From JAEUQQ01 sp963697285 (GTDB lineage Bacteria > Acidobacteriota > Vicinamibacteria > Vicinamibacterales > JAFNAJ01): DNA of 64,000 nt. The notes under the pieces were generated by a model. That model was not told the origin of the DNA. It ran no database searches and saw only the letters and a program-made list of their open reading frames with translations. Position 1 is the first letter of the stretch. Every line of letters starts with the position of its first letter. The DNA is taken from positions 1-64,000 of the forward strand of contig CAVONI010000004.1 of NCBI GenBank assembly GCA_963697285.1. Reading direction: 5' to 3'. The position numbers and the translations under genes are program-made. Shown here piece by piece: positions 7,558 to 16,245 of the stretch.

Positions 7558-9528
7558 ATGGCAACGGTGTCGTCGCTCGCCCTCGGCCGGTTCAGGCTCC
7601 TGCCGCAACGCACCAACGAAGTCTGGCAGGGCGGGCTGGTCGCCATGCCGATGTGGATCGACAACCCGGCCGACCCAGCCAGGCCGACGAGGCCGACGGG
7701 GGCGATCTGGCGCAGCCTTCGAAGTGGTCGCATCCACGCGGCCCTCGTCGCCGAGGGTGATGACGCCCCGACGGTGGCACTGGACGCGCTGATCGAGTTC
7801 GCCAGGAACGAGAGCAAGCTCGACGGCAGCCGCCCTTCCCGCGTCGAGGTGCGCGATCCCGCCTTGCGTGACTTCCTCGACGCGGCCCTCGCACCCACCA
7901 ACACCAGCGTGGTCCTCGTGCCGAGCCTTCCCGCCGTGGACGAGGCGCTCAAGGATTTGGAGGCCAGCCAGGGCGACCCGTTGCCAGGGTTCCTCGAGGG
8001 CAAGGGCGTGACGGTCGAGCGCCTCCGGGCCTTCGCCGACGCGGCGGTGGCGTTCCACCGCGCAGGCATCTGGCGGCACCTCTCGAACGACGACCTGGTG
8101 GTGGTCGAGTCGCCCGCGACACCCAGGGCGTTGTCGCACCTGTGCGTGCTCGGCGACGGCGGTCTGCAGTTCGGCCTCGCGTTCTTTCCGACGCGCGCGG
8201 CCTTCGACACGTTGCTCACCGGCGACCCGCGCCGCATCGAACGGTCGTACGGGATCACGTTCGATCCGCCCAGCGCCATCCCGTTTGCCGACCTCGACGC
8301 CTGGGAGGCCCATGCGCTGCCCCTCGCCGGACCCGATGCCTACCCACTCTTTGCCGAGATGTCGCGCAGGGGCGGCGTGAAGCGGCCAGATGCTCGCGCC
8401 CTCACGCTGGGCGAAGCGCTCCTGCGCGCCTTCGCCGACACCACCGAAGCCGACCTGGATGCAGGGCGATGGCAACGCGACGTGGCGACGTTCGACGGCC
8501 CGGTCACCGTCGTGCTCAGCCTGCCCGACGTGCTCGACGAAACGCGGCAGGACGCCGCAGGGGCGGCGCGTTCGTTCGGTGGGCCGCTGCTGGCCGAGCA
8601 GGCCAACGCGAGGATCTCGCGGATCCTCGGACAGCAGTCGTTCGGGTCGATCGGCGAGGTCAACGCCGCGCTCGCGTCGGCGCGCGCGGCGGGATTCCTC
8701 GATCCTGATGCACCTGCCGACGCTGGGCTCGATCGCCCGATGACGCCGCTCGAGCGCGCGCAGGACCTGATCTACGAGGCGCACGAGGCGATCGGTCGCC
8801 GGCGCATCGTTTTGGCGCGCCGGGCACTCGCGCTGTCGGAAGACTGCGCCGACGCCTGGAGCCTTCTCGCTGCGGCGGCGTCAACGGCCGACGAGTCCAT
8901 GGCGCTCTACGAGAAAGCCACCGAAGCCGGCCGTCGTGCGATGGGCGAGCGTGCGTTCGAGGACCTGGCCGGCCACTTCTGGGGCGACCTGTCGACCCGG
9001 CCGTACATGCGCGCCCGCGTCGGCCTGGCAGCGGCGCTCAGGGCGGCGGGCCGATTCGACGAGGCTATCGCGCATTACGAGGGGTTGCTTGCACTGAATC
9101 CCAGCGACAACCAGGGGAACCGCTACCTCCTGCTCGCGATGCTTCTGGACACCGGGCGTTACGAGGCCGCCGCGGCACTCCTAACGCAGTACGAAGACGA
9201 TGCCAGTGCAGAGTGGGTGTACGCGCGCGCCTTGCTGGTGTTCCGTGCAAACGGCGACACGCCGGCAACGTGCACGGCACTGCACGACGCCATCCACGCC
9301 AACCCGCACGTCGCGCGCTTCCTCATCGACCCGGAGGCCAGGCCTGCCGGCGATCCACCGTACGTGACGCTGGGCAGTCCCGACGAAGCCATCGGGGCGT
9401 CGGACGCCGTCGGCCCTGCCTTCCAGGCGACGCCCGGCGCACTCGACTGGCTCGCGCGCGAGGCCGCTCGCGTGAAACCGCGCCGTCAGTCAAGGCGGAG
9501 TCGAGTGGGACGCAGCCCCCGCCGCTGA
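7558..9528 (+). CDS. TPR-domain protein, function unknown
   Basis: The protein has 656 residues. ATG 7558 (MATVSSLALGRFRLL) is preferred over an upstream TTG at 7513; neither has a clear Shine-Dalgarno. The first ~410 residues form an unassigned region (WIDNPADPARPTRPTGAIWR, later VVLVPSLPAVDEALKDLE) without recognised catalytic motifs. From about residue 410 onward TPR-like helices occur (LERAQDLIYEAHEAIGRRR, ARVGLAAALRAAGRFDEAIA). This layout resembles cytoplasmic TPR proteins related to the ST7 family, but the match is loose. No signal peptide is evident. Confidence 0.65.
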   Translation: MATVSSLALGRFRLLPQRTNEVWQGGLVAMPMWIDNPADPARPTRPTGAIWRSLRSGRIHAALVAEGDDAPTVALDALIEFARNESKLDGSRPSRVEVRDPALRDFLDAALAPTNTSVVLVPSLPAVDEALKDLEASQGDPLPGFLEGKGVTVERLRAFADAAVAFHRAGIWRHLSNDDLVVVESPATPRALSHLCVLGDGGLQFGLAFFPTRAAFDTLLTGDPRRIERSYGITFDPPSAIPFADLDAWEAHALPLAGPDAYPLFAEMSRRGGVKRPDARALTLGEALLRAFADTTEADLDAGRWQRDVATFDGPVTVVLSLPDVLDETRQDAAGAARSFGGPLLAEQANARISRILGQQSFGSIGEVNAALASARAAGFLDPDAPADAGLDRPMTPLERAQDLIYEAHEAIGRRRIVLARRALALSEDCADAWSLLAAAASTADESMALYEKATEAGRRAMGERAFEDLAGHFWGDLSTRPYMRARVGLAAALRAAGRFDEAIAHYEGLLALNPSDNQGNRYLLLAMLLDTGRYEAAAALLTQYEDDASAEWVYARALLVFRANGDTPATCTALHDAIHANPHVARFLIDPEARPAGDPPYVTLGSPDEAIGASDAVGPAFQATPGALDWLAREAARVKPRRQSRRSRVGRSPRR

Positions 9529-9579
9529 CCGCACGGCGACGGCAGCCGCTAGCCTCGCCGGCGCGCCTTCTCGTCGGCA

Positions 9580-10434
9580 TCACGCTTGATCGTCGGACTC
9601 CGCGCCCAGGGACAGTTCGCCCTGGCTCGTCTCCGGCGGCGCCGGAAAGCGTTCGTGAATCCACGCTTGCCACGGCGGTGTCTCGCGGGCGGCGGTCTCG
9701 GTCGCCCGGTCGCCGTAATGGTAGAAGCTCAGCGCAACCATGCTCTGGCCGCCGAAGCTGAAGGCGCCAAGGGCGGCGACACCTGATCCCGGCGTGTCGA
9801 GCCGCAGCAGGGCGTCGTGTGGACGCTCGCTGACGTATTCCACGACGCCGCCGAGCGCCGGGACACCCGCAGGGGTCGTCCAGCGCTGGCCGACGCTCGC
9901 GCCTTTCAATCCGAACGCCGTGGTCAGTGTCTCCCAGGCCTCGGCTTCGGTTCCCGCGACAGGAACCACGAACTGGATGAGGGCGGAGGGTTGGCCGCGG
10001 AAGTGCGTGAGGTAGATCCGCAGGGTGCGGAAGAAGCCTGGCCAGCCGAGTTCGGTACTCTCAAGCTGGCCGTCCCAGTCGTCGGTGCTGGCAACGAGGC
10101 TATGCACCACACGCACGCGGCAGACACCACCGGGGCGCGCTTCGACGCTCCACTCGGTGGCCATGGGCGGCGAGCCACCCCAGCCCTCGCCCTGCGCGGC
10201 AAACATCCGCGGCGGGTCCCACGCGGTCACGGCAGAACGCGACTCCATGCCCGGGCCGAAATTCGACGTCACCGCGACGGGCTGTCCGTCGCGCTCCTCG
10301 AACCCGGTCGGCACGAACCACGACGAGATGCCCGGCCCGGTGGCGACGGCCTGCCAGACCTCCTCGGGCGTGCCCGGGACCTCGACGTCGACCTGGACTG
10401 AACGTCGTCCCGAGGCCTCCTTCTTCACGCTCAT
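9580..10434 (-). CDS. SRPBCC (AHSA1-like) domain protein
   Basis: The protein has 284 residues from ATG 10434, with AAGGAG about 7 bases upstream; upstream in-frame codons lack a ribosome site. Residues 12-140 form an AHSA1/START-type fold (VQVDVEVPGTPEEVWQAVA, GISSWFVP, then WSVEARPGGVCRVRVVHSL). Residues 150-280 look like a second, weaker SRPBCC half (FVVPVAGTEAEAWETL, ending AWIHERFPAPPE). Such proteins bind hydrophobic ligands or act as co-chaperones, and they are often paired with ArsR regulators, though no ArsR is seen here. It is cytoplasmic. Confidence 0.75.
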   Translation of the reverse strand: MSVKKEASGRRSVQVDVEVPGTPEEVWQAVATGPGISSWFVPTGFEERDGQPVAVTSNFGPGMESRSAVTAWDPPRMFAAQGEGWGGSPPMATEWSVEARPGGVCRVRVVHSLVASTDDWDGQLESTELGWPGFFRTLRIYLTHFRGQPSALIQFVVPVAGTEAEAWETLTTAFGLKGASVGQRWTTPAGVPALGGVVEYVSERPHDALLRLDTPGSGVAALGAFSFGGQSMVALSFYHYGDRATETAARETPPWQAWIHERFPAPPETSQGELSLGAESDDQA

Positions 10435-10602
10435 GGTGACTCCTTGAAAACAGATGGCTGCCAGACGGTGGGCCCACCGCCGGCGAAGCGTCCGGCCGCA
10501 GCTGAAACGTCTGACTCGTGGCGTGCTGACGTGCTGCAGCATCGTCGCACGAATCAGTGTTCGAACGCGGAATCGGGGCCGACAACCAGCCGCCCCGCTC
10601 GC

Positions 10603-11175
10603 TTACCGCGCGTCGCCCGCCGGCGGCGCCGGCAGGGTCCCGCCTTCGGCCAGGATCTTCATGTTCTGCAGCGCCTGCATGAAGCGCGCGCGGCGACTCT
10701 TGACATCTGCTTCGCGCGCCGCGTCATCGGGCAGCATCGAGTTGTCGAACATGAGGGTGTAGAGCAACTTCGACGTGGTGGCGCTCACGGGCCGCGCTTC
10801 GAGCGTGCCGTGATACAGATCGAAGGGACGGCCCTCGCGCGGAGTCATCGCGTAGGTGTACGACAGCTCGGTCTTGCCGACGAGCACCTCGACGACGCGA
10901 CCGCCGACCGATCGCACCGCGCCGATCTCGCCGTCCTGGCCAGCGATGAGCGTGCAAGACGCCCGCAACCACTCGCCCAGGTCGCAGAACTTGCCGACGC
11001 GTTTCCAGACATCTGCGGCTGGCCGGTTCACGGTGACTTCCATGGGCACCGACACGTACGTGGGGCTCGTCGCCTCGGTGCGCCCCTGGGCAGATGCGGT
11101 CAGCGTCGCGCACAGCACGGCGATGGTTGTCGCGACAGCCGAGCGCGTGATCGTGTGAGCAGGTGGCATGGCCAT
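10603..11175 (-). CDS. Secreted SRPBCC-family protein
   Basis: The protein has 190 residues from ATG 11175, with GAGAAG about 5 bases upstream. Residues 1-30 are a Sec signal ending ASAQ. The mature part starts YVSVPMEVTVNRPAADVWKR and continues FCDLGEWL and GAVRSVGGRVVEVLV, the standard entry of a polyketide-cyclase/START fold, and ends in a basic helix and a Pro/Ala tail. It probably binds a small hydrophobic ligand in the periplasm. It lies 168 bases downstream of the other SRPBCC gene's start, on the same strand, so co-transcription is possible but unproven. Confidence 0.7.
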   Translation of the reverse strand: MAMPPAHTITRSAVATTIAVLCATLTASAQGRTEATSPTYVSVPMEVTVNRPAADVWKRVGKFCDLGEWLRASCTLIAGQDGEIGAVRSVGGRVVEVLVGKTELSYTYAMTPREGRPFDLYHGTLEARPVSATTSKLLYTLMFDNSMLPDDAAREADVKSRRARFMQALQNMKILAEGGTLPAPPAGDAR

Positions 11176-11513
11176 GACTTCTCAGGACTCCGTCGTTCGA
11201 CTCATTCCTCGGTATCAGGCGCAGCGGGTTGACCTCGCCGACAAGACCTGGCGGTTCGCGCGCGAGGGCTCCCGCAGTTCGGTTCCTTCCGCCCCGAGTC
11301 GGAGAGTTTCCCGACACCGGCGCCCGCGGCAGGCGTTCCACTGTTCACTTACTGTATGTCAGCCCGGCAACGCCTGACCATGTCGCGATGCGCAATCGTG
11401 ATCAACGCCTCCTCCGGCATTCCTCGCCGGCCCCTCGGATAGACTGCTGAGACACCATGTGAACGAACAAGAAGGGTCCTGAGCCCGGGCTCGGGCGACA
11501 CAGGAGGGCTGAC
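11176..11513. other. Divergent intergenic region, no gene seen
   Basis: This 338-base stretch separates the leftward SRPBCC gene from the rightward serine hydrolase. It holds the AGGAGG ribosome site of the hydrolase (about 11502-11509). I see no reliable promoter or repeat beyond that. Confidence 0.4.
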
Positions 11514-12626
11514 ATGATCCGAGGGCTCCTCACGGCCGCTGCGTTCGTCCTCGCGGTTCCGCTCTTCGCGCAGCAGGCAGACGACGCGTCCAGGCTCGCA
11601 GACTTCAAGGCGTTTGCGGAGAAATACCGCACTGAGCGGTCGGTCCTCAGCTTCTCATACGCCATCGTCAAGGACGGCCGGATCGTCGCCGCCGAGGGAA
11701 TCGGCTGGCAGGATCACGACGCCGAGGAACCGACGACAGCCGACACCAGCTACCTGGTCGCGTCGATCACCAAGACCTTCACCGGGGCGACGCTGCTCGC
11801 GATGGACGCAGACGGGGTGATCGATCTCGACAGCGAGTTCACGACGCTTTCTGACTGGAAGGAGCGGTGCGAGTGGCTCGCCACGAGCGGCAACATGTTC
11901 GGCGGCGGCAAGGCGCTCGACGATGGGTACGTGCCGCCGAAGATCGACTGCGCGGCCCACATCACGGTGCGACAGGTGCTGCAGATGCGGGCGCTCGGCA
12001 AGCCAGGCAGCAACTTCCTCTACAACCCGATCATCTACGGCAGGCTGGCGAACTGGGTCGAAGAGAAGACCGGCAGGCCCTTCGATCAGTGGGTGCGCCG
12101 CTACGTGATCGACAAGGCGGGCCTGAAGGACATCGCCGCAGGGTGGCGCGATGCGAAGGGCGCGATGGCGCTGGTGAACCTCGCGCCGCCGTTCCGGTAC
12201 GACAGAGACGGGGCGGGTCGATTCGTGCCCTCGCCACTGCCCAATCCCGAGATGAACGCCTCGAGCGGCATCATCGCCAGCGCGCGCAGCCTCGCCGAAT
12301 ACTCGCTGGCGCTCGATCAGGGGCGCATCCTGTCGCGGCCGCTGCTCGAGCAGATGTGGACGCCGCCGAACGATCCCGATGGCAAGCCGGCGAGCTATGC
12401 GTACGGATGGTGGACTCAGCGCTGGCGCGGGCAGCAACTGGTCTGGCATGCGGGCAACTGGCCCGACGCCTATGCCGGACTCTTGCTCAAGGTGCCGGGC
12501 AAGGGGCTGTCGCTCGTCGCGCTCGGCAACACCGACGGCCTCAACTGGCCCAACCGCGTGCAGGTGGCCGAGATCGAGAAGAACCCGCTTGCGCTGAAGT
12601 TCCTCGAGCTGTTCGCGGTGCCCTGA
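11514..12626 (+). CDS. Serine hydrolase, class-C beta-lactamase-like fold, secreted
   Basis: The protein has 370 residues from ATG 11514, with AGGAGG 6 bases upstream. Residues 1-19 form a signal peptide (LLTAAAFVLAVPLFAQ). The catalytic SxxK is SITK at about residues 84-87 (YLVASITKTFTG). The second motif is a Tyr (FLYNPIIYG), and the third conserved box is WHAGNWP near residue 322, equivalent to KTG/HxG. This is the DD-peptidase/esterase (PF00144) family, acting in the periplasm on peptidoglycan-like or ester substrates. The true substrate cannot be deduced. Confidence 0.85.
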   Translation: MIRGLLTAAAFVLAVPLFAQQADDASRLADFKAFAEKYRTERSVLSFSYAIVKDGRIVAAEGIGWQDHDAEEPTTADTSYLVASITKTFTGATLLAMDADGVIDLDSEFTTLSDWKERCEWLATSGNMFGGGKALDDGYVPPKIDCAAHITVRQVLQMRALGKPGSNFLYNPIIYGRLANWVEEKTGRPFDQWVRRYVIDKAGLKDIAAGWRDAKGAMALVNLAPPFRYDRDGAGRFVPSPLPNPEMNASSGIIASARSLAEYSLALDQGRILSRPLLEQMWTPPNDPDGKPASYAYGWWTQRWRGQQLVWHAGNWPDAYAGLLLKVPGKGLSLVALGNTDGLNWPNRVQVAEIEKNPLALKFLELFAVP

Positions 12627-12851
12627 ACGGGCGCGTACGAGAAGCTCGCGAACGGGTGTCACGCGAGCTGGGAGGGGTAACCTCTTCGCGCCGGCCCGCC
12701 GCGGCAGCCCTCGGGCCGCGCGACGCAGCGGCCTCGAGGTCGAATGGCACCCGCAGCGGGAGGGTCGTCGCGGGCCGACAGTCTGGTGCGGGCTGCCGGC
12801 AGTTGCGTTCACCTCGCCCCCGGACCTGCCACTGCATGCCCTGCGCACCCC
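12627..12851. other. Intergenic, no gene seen
   Basis: The stretch is GC-rich and lies between the serine hydrolase and the promoter at 12852. No ORF with family-like content and no clear terminator hairpin were found. Confidence 0.35.
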
Positions 12852-12917
12852 TTGACAGCGTGGCGGGGCGTTGCCTACACTTGCCGATTATGAGACGGCG
12901 TCTCGCCTAATGAGACA
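12852..12917 (+). promoter_or_regulatory. Promoter and palindromic operator of the dehydrogenase operon
   Basis: TTGACA (12852-12857), an 18-base spacer and TACACT (12876-12881) make a strong sigma70-like promoter. Just downstream, where transcription should begin, lies GAGACG-G-CGTCTC (12892-12904). It is preceded by TTAT and followed by a further ATGAGAC copy at 12911-12917, so three GAGAC half-sites fall in 26 bases. A GntR-, LacI- or DeoR-type repressor site is likely. No regulator gene is adjacent, so the regulator must be encoded elsewhere. Confidence 0.6.
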
Positions 12918-13018
12918 ATCACCGGTCCGGTCAGTGGCGACCTCGAGCCGTAGCTCGTCGCCCTCGACAGCGAGATCCCTTGCACGTGCTCGGCAACAGG
13001 CAGAACGGCGGCGCTGAG

Positions 13019-14026
13019 ATGCCCACGACCATGAACGCTTCGGTTCTCCTTGGTCCCGGAAGCGTCGCGTACCAGACGACGAACGCCCCCGTCCCCCAGG
13101 CGGGCCAGCTCCTGATCAGGGTGAGGCGAGCCGGGATCTGCGGCACCGATCTCACGATCTACGCCGGCCGGCACCCCCGCGCGAAGGCTCCGCTCGTCAT
13201 GGGGCACGAGATGGTCGGGACCGTCGAGCACACAGGCCCGGCGTGCTCGGGCAGGCTCGAGACCGGCGATCTGGTCACGGTCAATCCCCTGTTGTGGTGC
13301 GGGGCCTGCCCGTCGTGTGTCGCAGGCAACGTTCATGTCTGCGAGAGCCTCCGGTTGCTCGGCATCGACGCAGACGGTGGGTTCGCCGAATACCTCGTCG
13401 CCAACGAGGATCGCGTGCACCGGCTCGACCCGTCGGTCCCCTGGGACGAAGCGGCGCTCTGCGAGCCGATCGCTGTCGCCATCCATGCCATCCGCAGCTC
13501 GAGGTTCAGGGCGGGTGACGAGGTCACCGTCGTGGGAGCCGGGATCATCGGCGCGATGACCGGGCACCTGCTCCTCTACAGCGGCGCGTCGCGCGTGACC
13601 ATCACCGACGTGAACACCTGGCGGCTGGAGCAGGCCGTCAAGCTGGGCATGAGTGCCGTCGAACCTGCCGAACTGGGGCGCGACACACGCCAGGCGAGCG
13701 TGGTGTTCGAGTGCAGCGGGCACCCCTCGGCCTTCGACACGCTGACGCAGCTTGCGGTCAACTCTGGCCAGATTGTCTTTGTCGGCGTCCCTCCCGTGCC
13801 GGTACCCATCATGGTGCGCGACCTGGTCTTCCGCGAGCTGAACACGGTGGCGGTTCGGGTCTACCGCAACGAGGAGTTCGCCATGGCTGCCCATCTCGTG
13901 AGCCAGAGGAAGGTGACGCTCTCGCCCTTCGTCAGCACGGTCCTGCCTCTTGACCGCCTGGCCGAGGGTTTCGAACTCGCGCGTGCTGGTCAGGGCTGGA
14001 AGGTCGTGATCGATCCCGAGGCGTGA
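13019..14026 (+). CDS. Zinc-dependent alcohol/sugar dehydrogenase (first of operon)
   Basis: The protein has 335 residues from ATG 13019 (MPTTMNASVLLGPG). It is an MDR-family zinc dehydrogenase. The catalytic zinc ligand set is visible (AGICGTDLTIYAG with Cys, and VMGHEMVG with His-Glu). The structural-zinc lobe retains CGACPSCVAGNVHVC with four cysteines. The nucleotide fold contains VVGAGIIGAMTGHLLL. Closest in pattern to L-idonate/sorbitol/galactonate dehydrogenases, it likely oxidises a polyol or sugar-acid hydroxyl with NAD. It is first in a three-gene operon behind the palindrome at 12892. Confidence 0.8.
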   Translation: MPTTMNASVLLGPGSVAYQTTNAPVPQAGQLLIRVRRAGICGTDLTIYAGRHPRAKAPLVMGHEMVGTVEHTGPACSGRLETGDLVTVNPLLWCGACPSCVAGNVHVCESLRLLGIDADGGFAEYLVANEDRVHRLDPSVPWDEAALCEPIAVAIHAIRSSRFRAGDEVTVVGAGIIGAMTGHLLLYSGASRVTITDVNTWRLEQAVKLGMSAVEPAELGRDTRQASVVFECSGHPSAFDTLTQLAVNSGQIVFVGVPPVPVPIMVRDLVFRELNTVAVRVYRNEEFAMAAHLVSQRKVTLSPFVSTVLPLDRLAEGFELARAGQGWKVVIDPEA

Positions 14027-14056
14027 CCGGTGACGCGTCGCCGCAAGGAGAAGCGC

Positions 14057-15073
14057 GTGAAGTTCACCATCACCGACACGATGCACCCGGATCTGCTCTT
14101 CGAGGCGCGCGAAGCTGAGAAGCTGGGCATCGAGTTCGACCATCACCACCTCCGCACTGCCCCTCCGCAACAACTGATCGTGGCAGCCGCCGACGCCGAC
14201 GTCGTCCTCATCGACCAGGCTCGATTCGACAGGCAGGTGATCGAGGGCCTGCAGCATTGCCGGCTGCTGCTGCGCCACGGCATCGGCTACGACAACGTGG
14301 ACGTGCCGGCCTGCACCGAGCGGGGGATCGTGGTCGGCTACTATCCGACGTTCTGCGTGCGCGACGTCGCCGAACAGACCATCATGCTCATGATGGCGTG
14401 CCAGAGAAGACTGACCCGCCAGATCGACAACCTGAAACGCGTGGACGAGGGCGGCTACCGCGATATCCCGGCCGTCACTCCGGTCCATCGCATCGAGCAC
14501 AAGACGGTCGGGATCGTCGGCTTCGGGCGCATCGGCAAGACCGTCTACGAACTGCTGCAAAGCTTTGGCGTGCGGGTCCTGATCGACGACCCCTACCTGC
14601 CAGCCGACACGAAGGCCCGGCTCGGCGACCAACTGGTTGATTTCGAGCGCCTCCTGCGCGACTCGGATGTCATCACCGTGCACGTCCCGTTCAAGAACAT
14701 GCCTCACGACACCCTGCACATGTTCGACGACGCCGAGTTCGACCGGATGAAGCCGACGGCCGTCCTCCTCAACACGTCGCGCGGGCCCGTCGTGAACCTC
14801 ACCGCGCTCGATCACGCGCTGCGACGGGGCGCGATTGCCGGGGCGGGCATCGACGTCTACGAGCAGGAGCCGCCTCCCGGATCGTTGCCGCTGCTCAGCA
14901 ACCCGCGCGCCATCTGCACCCCGCACCTTGCCTGGTTCTCCGAGGAGTCCACCGCGTTCATCCGCCAGTCGTACATGGAGGACGTCCGCCGCTTTCTCGA
15001 CGGCGAGCTCCCGGTTCACCAGGTCAATCCTGAAGTCACTCGATACCGCCGGATCGGCGCGGTCTCGTGCTGA
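14057..15073 (+). CDS. CtBP-like D-2-hydroxyacid dehydrogenase
   Basis: The protein has 338 residues. GTG 14057 (VKFTITDTMHPD) lies 8 bases after AGGAG, whereas the in-frame start at 14030 has none. Substrate-binding lobes flank a Rossmann core with VGIVGFGRIGKTVYELL. The catalytic Arg is in LLNTSRGPVVN, followed by the Glu in IDVYEQEPP and the His in CTPHLAWFSEES. The HLAWFSEE segment is characteristic of the C-terminal-binding-protein branch of D-2-hydroxyacid dehydrogenases. It probably interconverts a 2-oxo and a 2-hydroxy acid with NAD(H), alongside the two zinc dehydrogenases. The gap to the next gene is 11 bases. Confidence 0.8.
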   Translation: MKFTITDTMHPDLLFEAREAEKLGIEFDHHHLRTAPPQQLIVAAADADVVLIDQARFDRQVIEGLQHCRLLLRHGIGYDNVDVPACTERGIVVGYYPTFCVRDVAEQTIMLMMACQRRLTRQIDNLKRVDEGGYRDIPAVTPVHRIEHKTVGIVGFGRIGKTVYELLQSFGVRVLIDDPYLPADTKARLGDQLVDFERLLRDSDVITVHVPFKNMPHDTLHMFDDAEFDRMKPTAVLLNTSRGPVVNLTALDHALRRGAIAGAGIDVYEQEPPPGSLPLLSNPRAICTPHLAWFSEESTAFIRQSYMEDVRRFLDGELPVHQVNPEVTRYRRIGAVSC

Positions 15074-15084
15074 AGGAGAACGCC

Positions 15085-16137
15085 ATGCCCGCTCAGACGA
15101 TGAAGGCCCTGGTCAAGACCGCCAAGGGCCGCGGCAACCTGGAGTTGCGTGACGTCCCTGTTCCCACGCCCGGGCCGGATGACGTCGTGCTCGAGATCGC
15201 GGCCTGCGGGATCTGCGGCACCGACGTCCACATCAAGTACGACGAGTTCCCCTACTGGCCGCCGGTGATCCTGGGACACGAATTCGCCGGCGCCGTCGTC
15301 GCGGTGGGCACGAACGTGACCGGCGTGGCCGTCGGCGACAGGGTCGTAGGCGAGCCTCACACCCTGGCATGCGGCCGATGCGAGCTGTGCCGAACCGGAA
15401 ACGTGCAGATCTGCGCCAGCAAACGCTCCCCCGGGTGGGGGATCGACGGCGGATTCGCGCGATACATGCGGATGCCGGACGCGCGCCTGCTGCACCGCAT
15501 CCCCGACAGCATGACGTTCGAGGAAGCCGCGGTCGTCGAACCGGCCGTCAACGCGGTCCAGGACGCCGTGCTGCGTCCCGGTCTCGAGCCGAACGACACG
15601 GTGGTGGTGTTCGGGCCCGGCGCGATCGGACTGCTGGCCGTCATGGCCGTCAAGGCGGCGGGCGCCGGCAAGGTGATCGTGGTCGGCACCAGCGCCGACG
15701 CCTCGATGCGCCTGCCGGTTGCCGAGCAGATCGGCGTGGACGCGGTCATCGTGGCCGATCGGCACGACACCGTGGGCGAGGTCATGCGCCTGACGCACGG
15801 CCGCGGGGCCGACCTCGTCGTCGAGGCATCAGGGGCAGCCTCGGCCATCCGTGACTCCGTCGAATGCGTGCGGCGATTGGGGCGCATCTCGCAGATCGGC
15901 CTCACCGGCAAGGCGTCGATCGACTTTCCCTGGGACCGGGCCTCGTGGAAGGTCGCCACGGTGTTCTTCAACCTGAGCACCGCTTACGCCGGCTGGGACC
16001 GCACCATCGACCTGATTGCCACCCGCAAGATCGACGTGGCCAAGGTCATCTCCGGCGTGCTGCCGCTCGACGAGTGGGAGCAGGCCTTCGACAGAGTCGA
16101 GTCGCTCAGCGCGCTCAAGATGCTGCTGAAACCGTAG
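15085..16137 (+). CDS. Zinc-dependent sorbitol/L-threonine dehydrogenase-like enzyme
   Basis: The protein has 350 residues from ATG 15085, preceded by AAGGAG. Catalytic zinc residues are in CGICGTDVHIKYDEF and ILGHEFAG, with the structural-zinc cysteines at CGRCELCRTGNVQIC. The NAD motif is FGPGAIGLLAVMAVKAAG, and HGRGADLVVEASGAA is typical of polyol dehydrogenases. It is the last gene of the operon that began at 13019. Two zinc dehydrogenases plus a 2-hydroxyacid dehydrogenase suggest stepwise catabolism of a sugar acid or polyol. No kinase, aldolase or transporter is in the operon, so the pathway is incomplete here. Confidence 0.8.
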   Translation: MPAQTMKALVKTAKGRGNLELRDVPVPTPGPDDVVLEIAACGICGTDVHIKYDEFPYWPPVILGHEFAGAVVAVGTNVTGVAVGDRVVGEPHTLACGRCELCRTGNVQICASKRSPGWGIDGGFARYMRMPDARLLHRIPDSMTFEEAAVVEPAVNAVQDAVLRPGLEPNDTVVVFGPGAIGLLAVMAVKAAGAGKVIVVGTSADASMRLPVAEQIGVDAVIVADRHDTVGEVMRLTHGRGADLVVEASGAASAIRDSVECVRRLGRISQIGLTGKASIDFPWDRASWKVATVFFNLSTAYAGWDRTIDLIATRKIDVAKVISGVLPLDEWEQAFDRVESLSALKMLLKP

Positions 16138-16245
16138 AGACCACGCCTCAGCAAGAGCTGACGGGCGCGTGGTGATCCACGGGAGCCGGGCGCGCTCCGC
16201 AGGCTGCCACTCGTCTGGTTCGGCAACCCTTCACGCGCGCCGCGG

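Noticed and set aside
12875..15019. 714-residue minus-strand open frame under the dehydrogenase operon
   Set aside because: It is antisense to three well-supported enzymes. High GC keeps the frame open and the composition is not protein-like.
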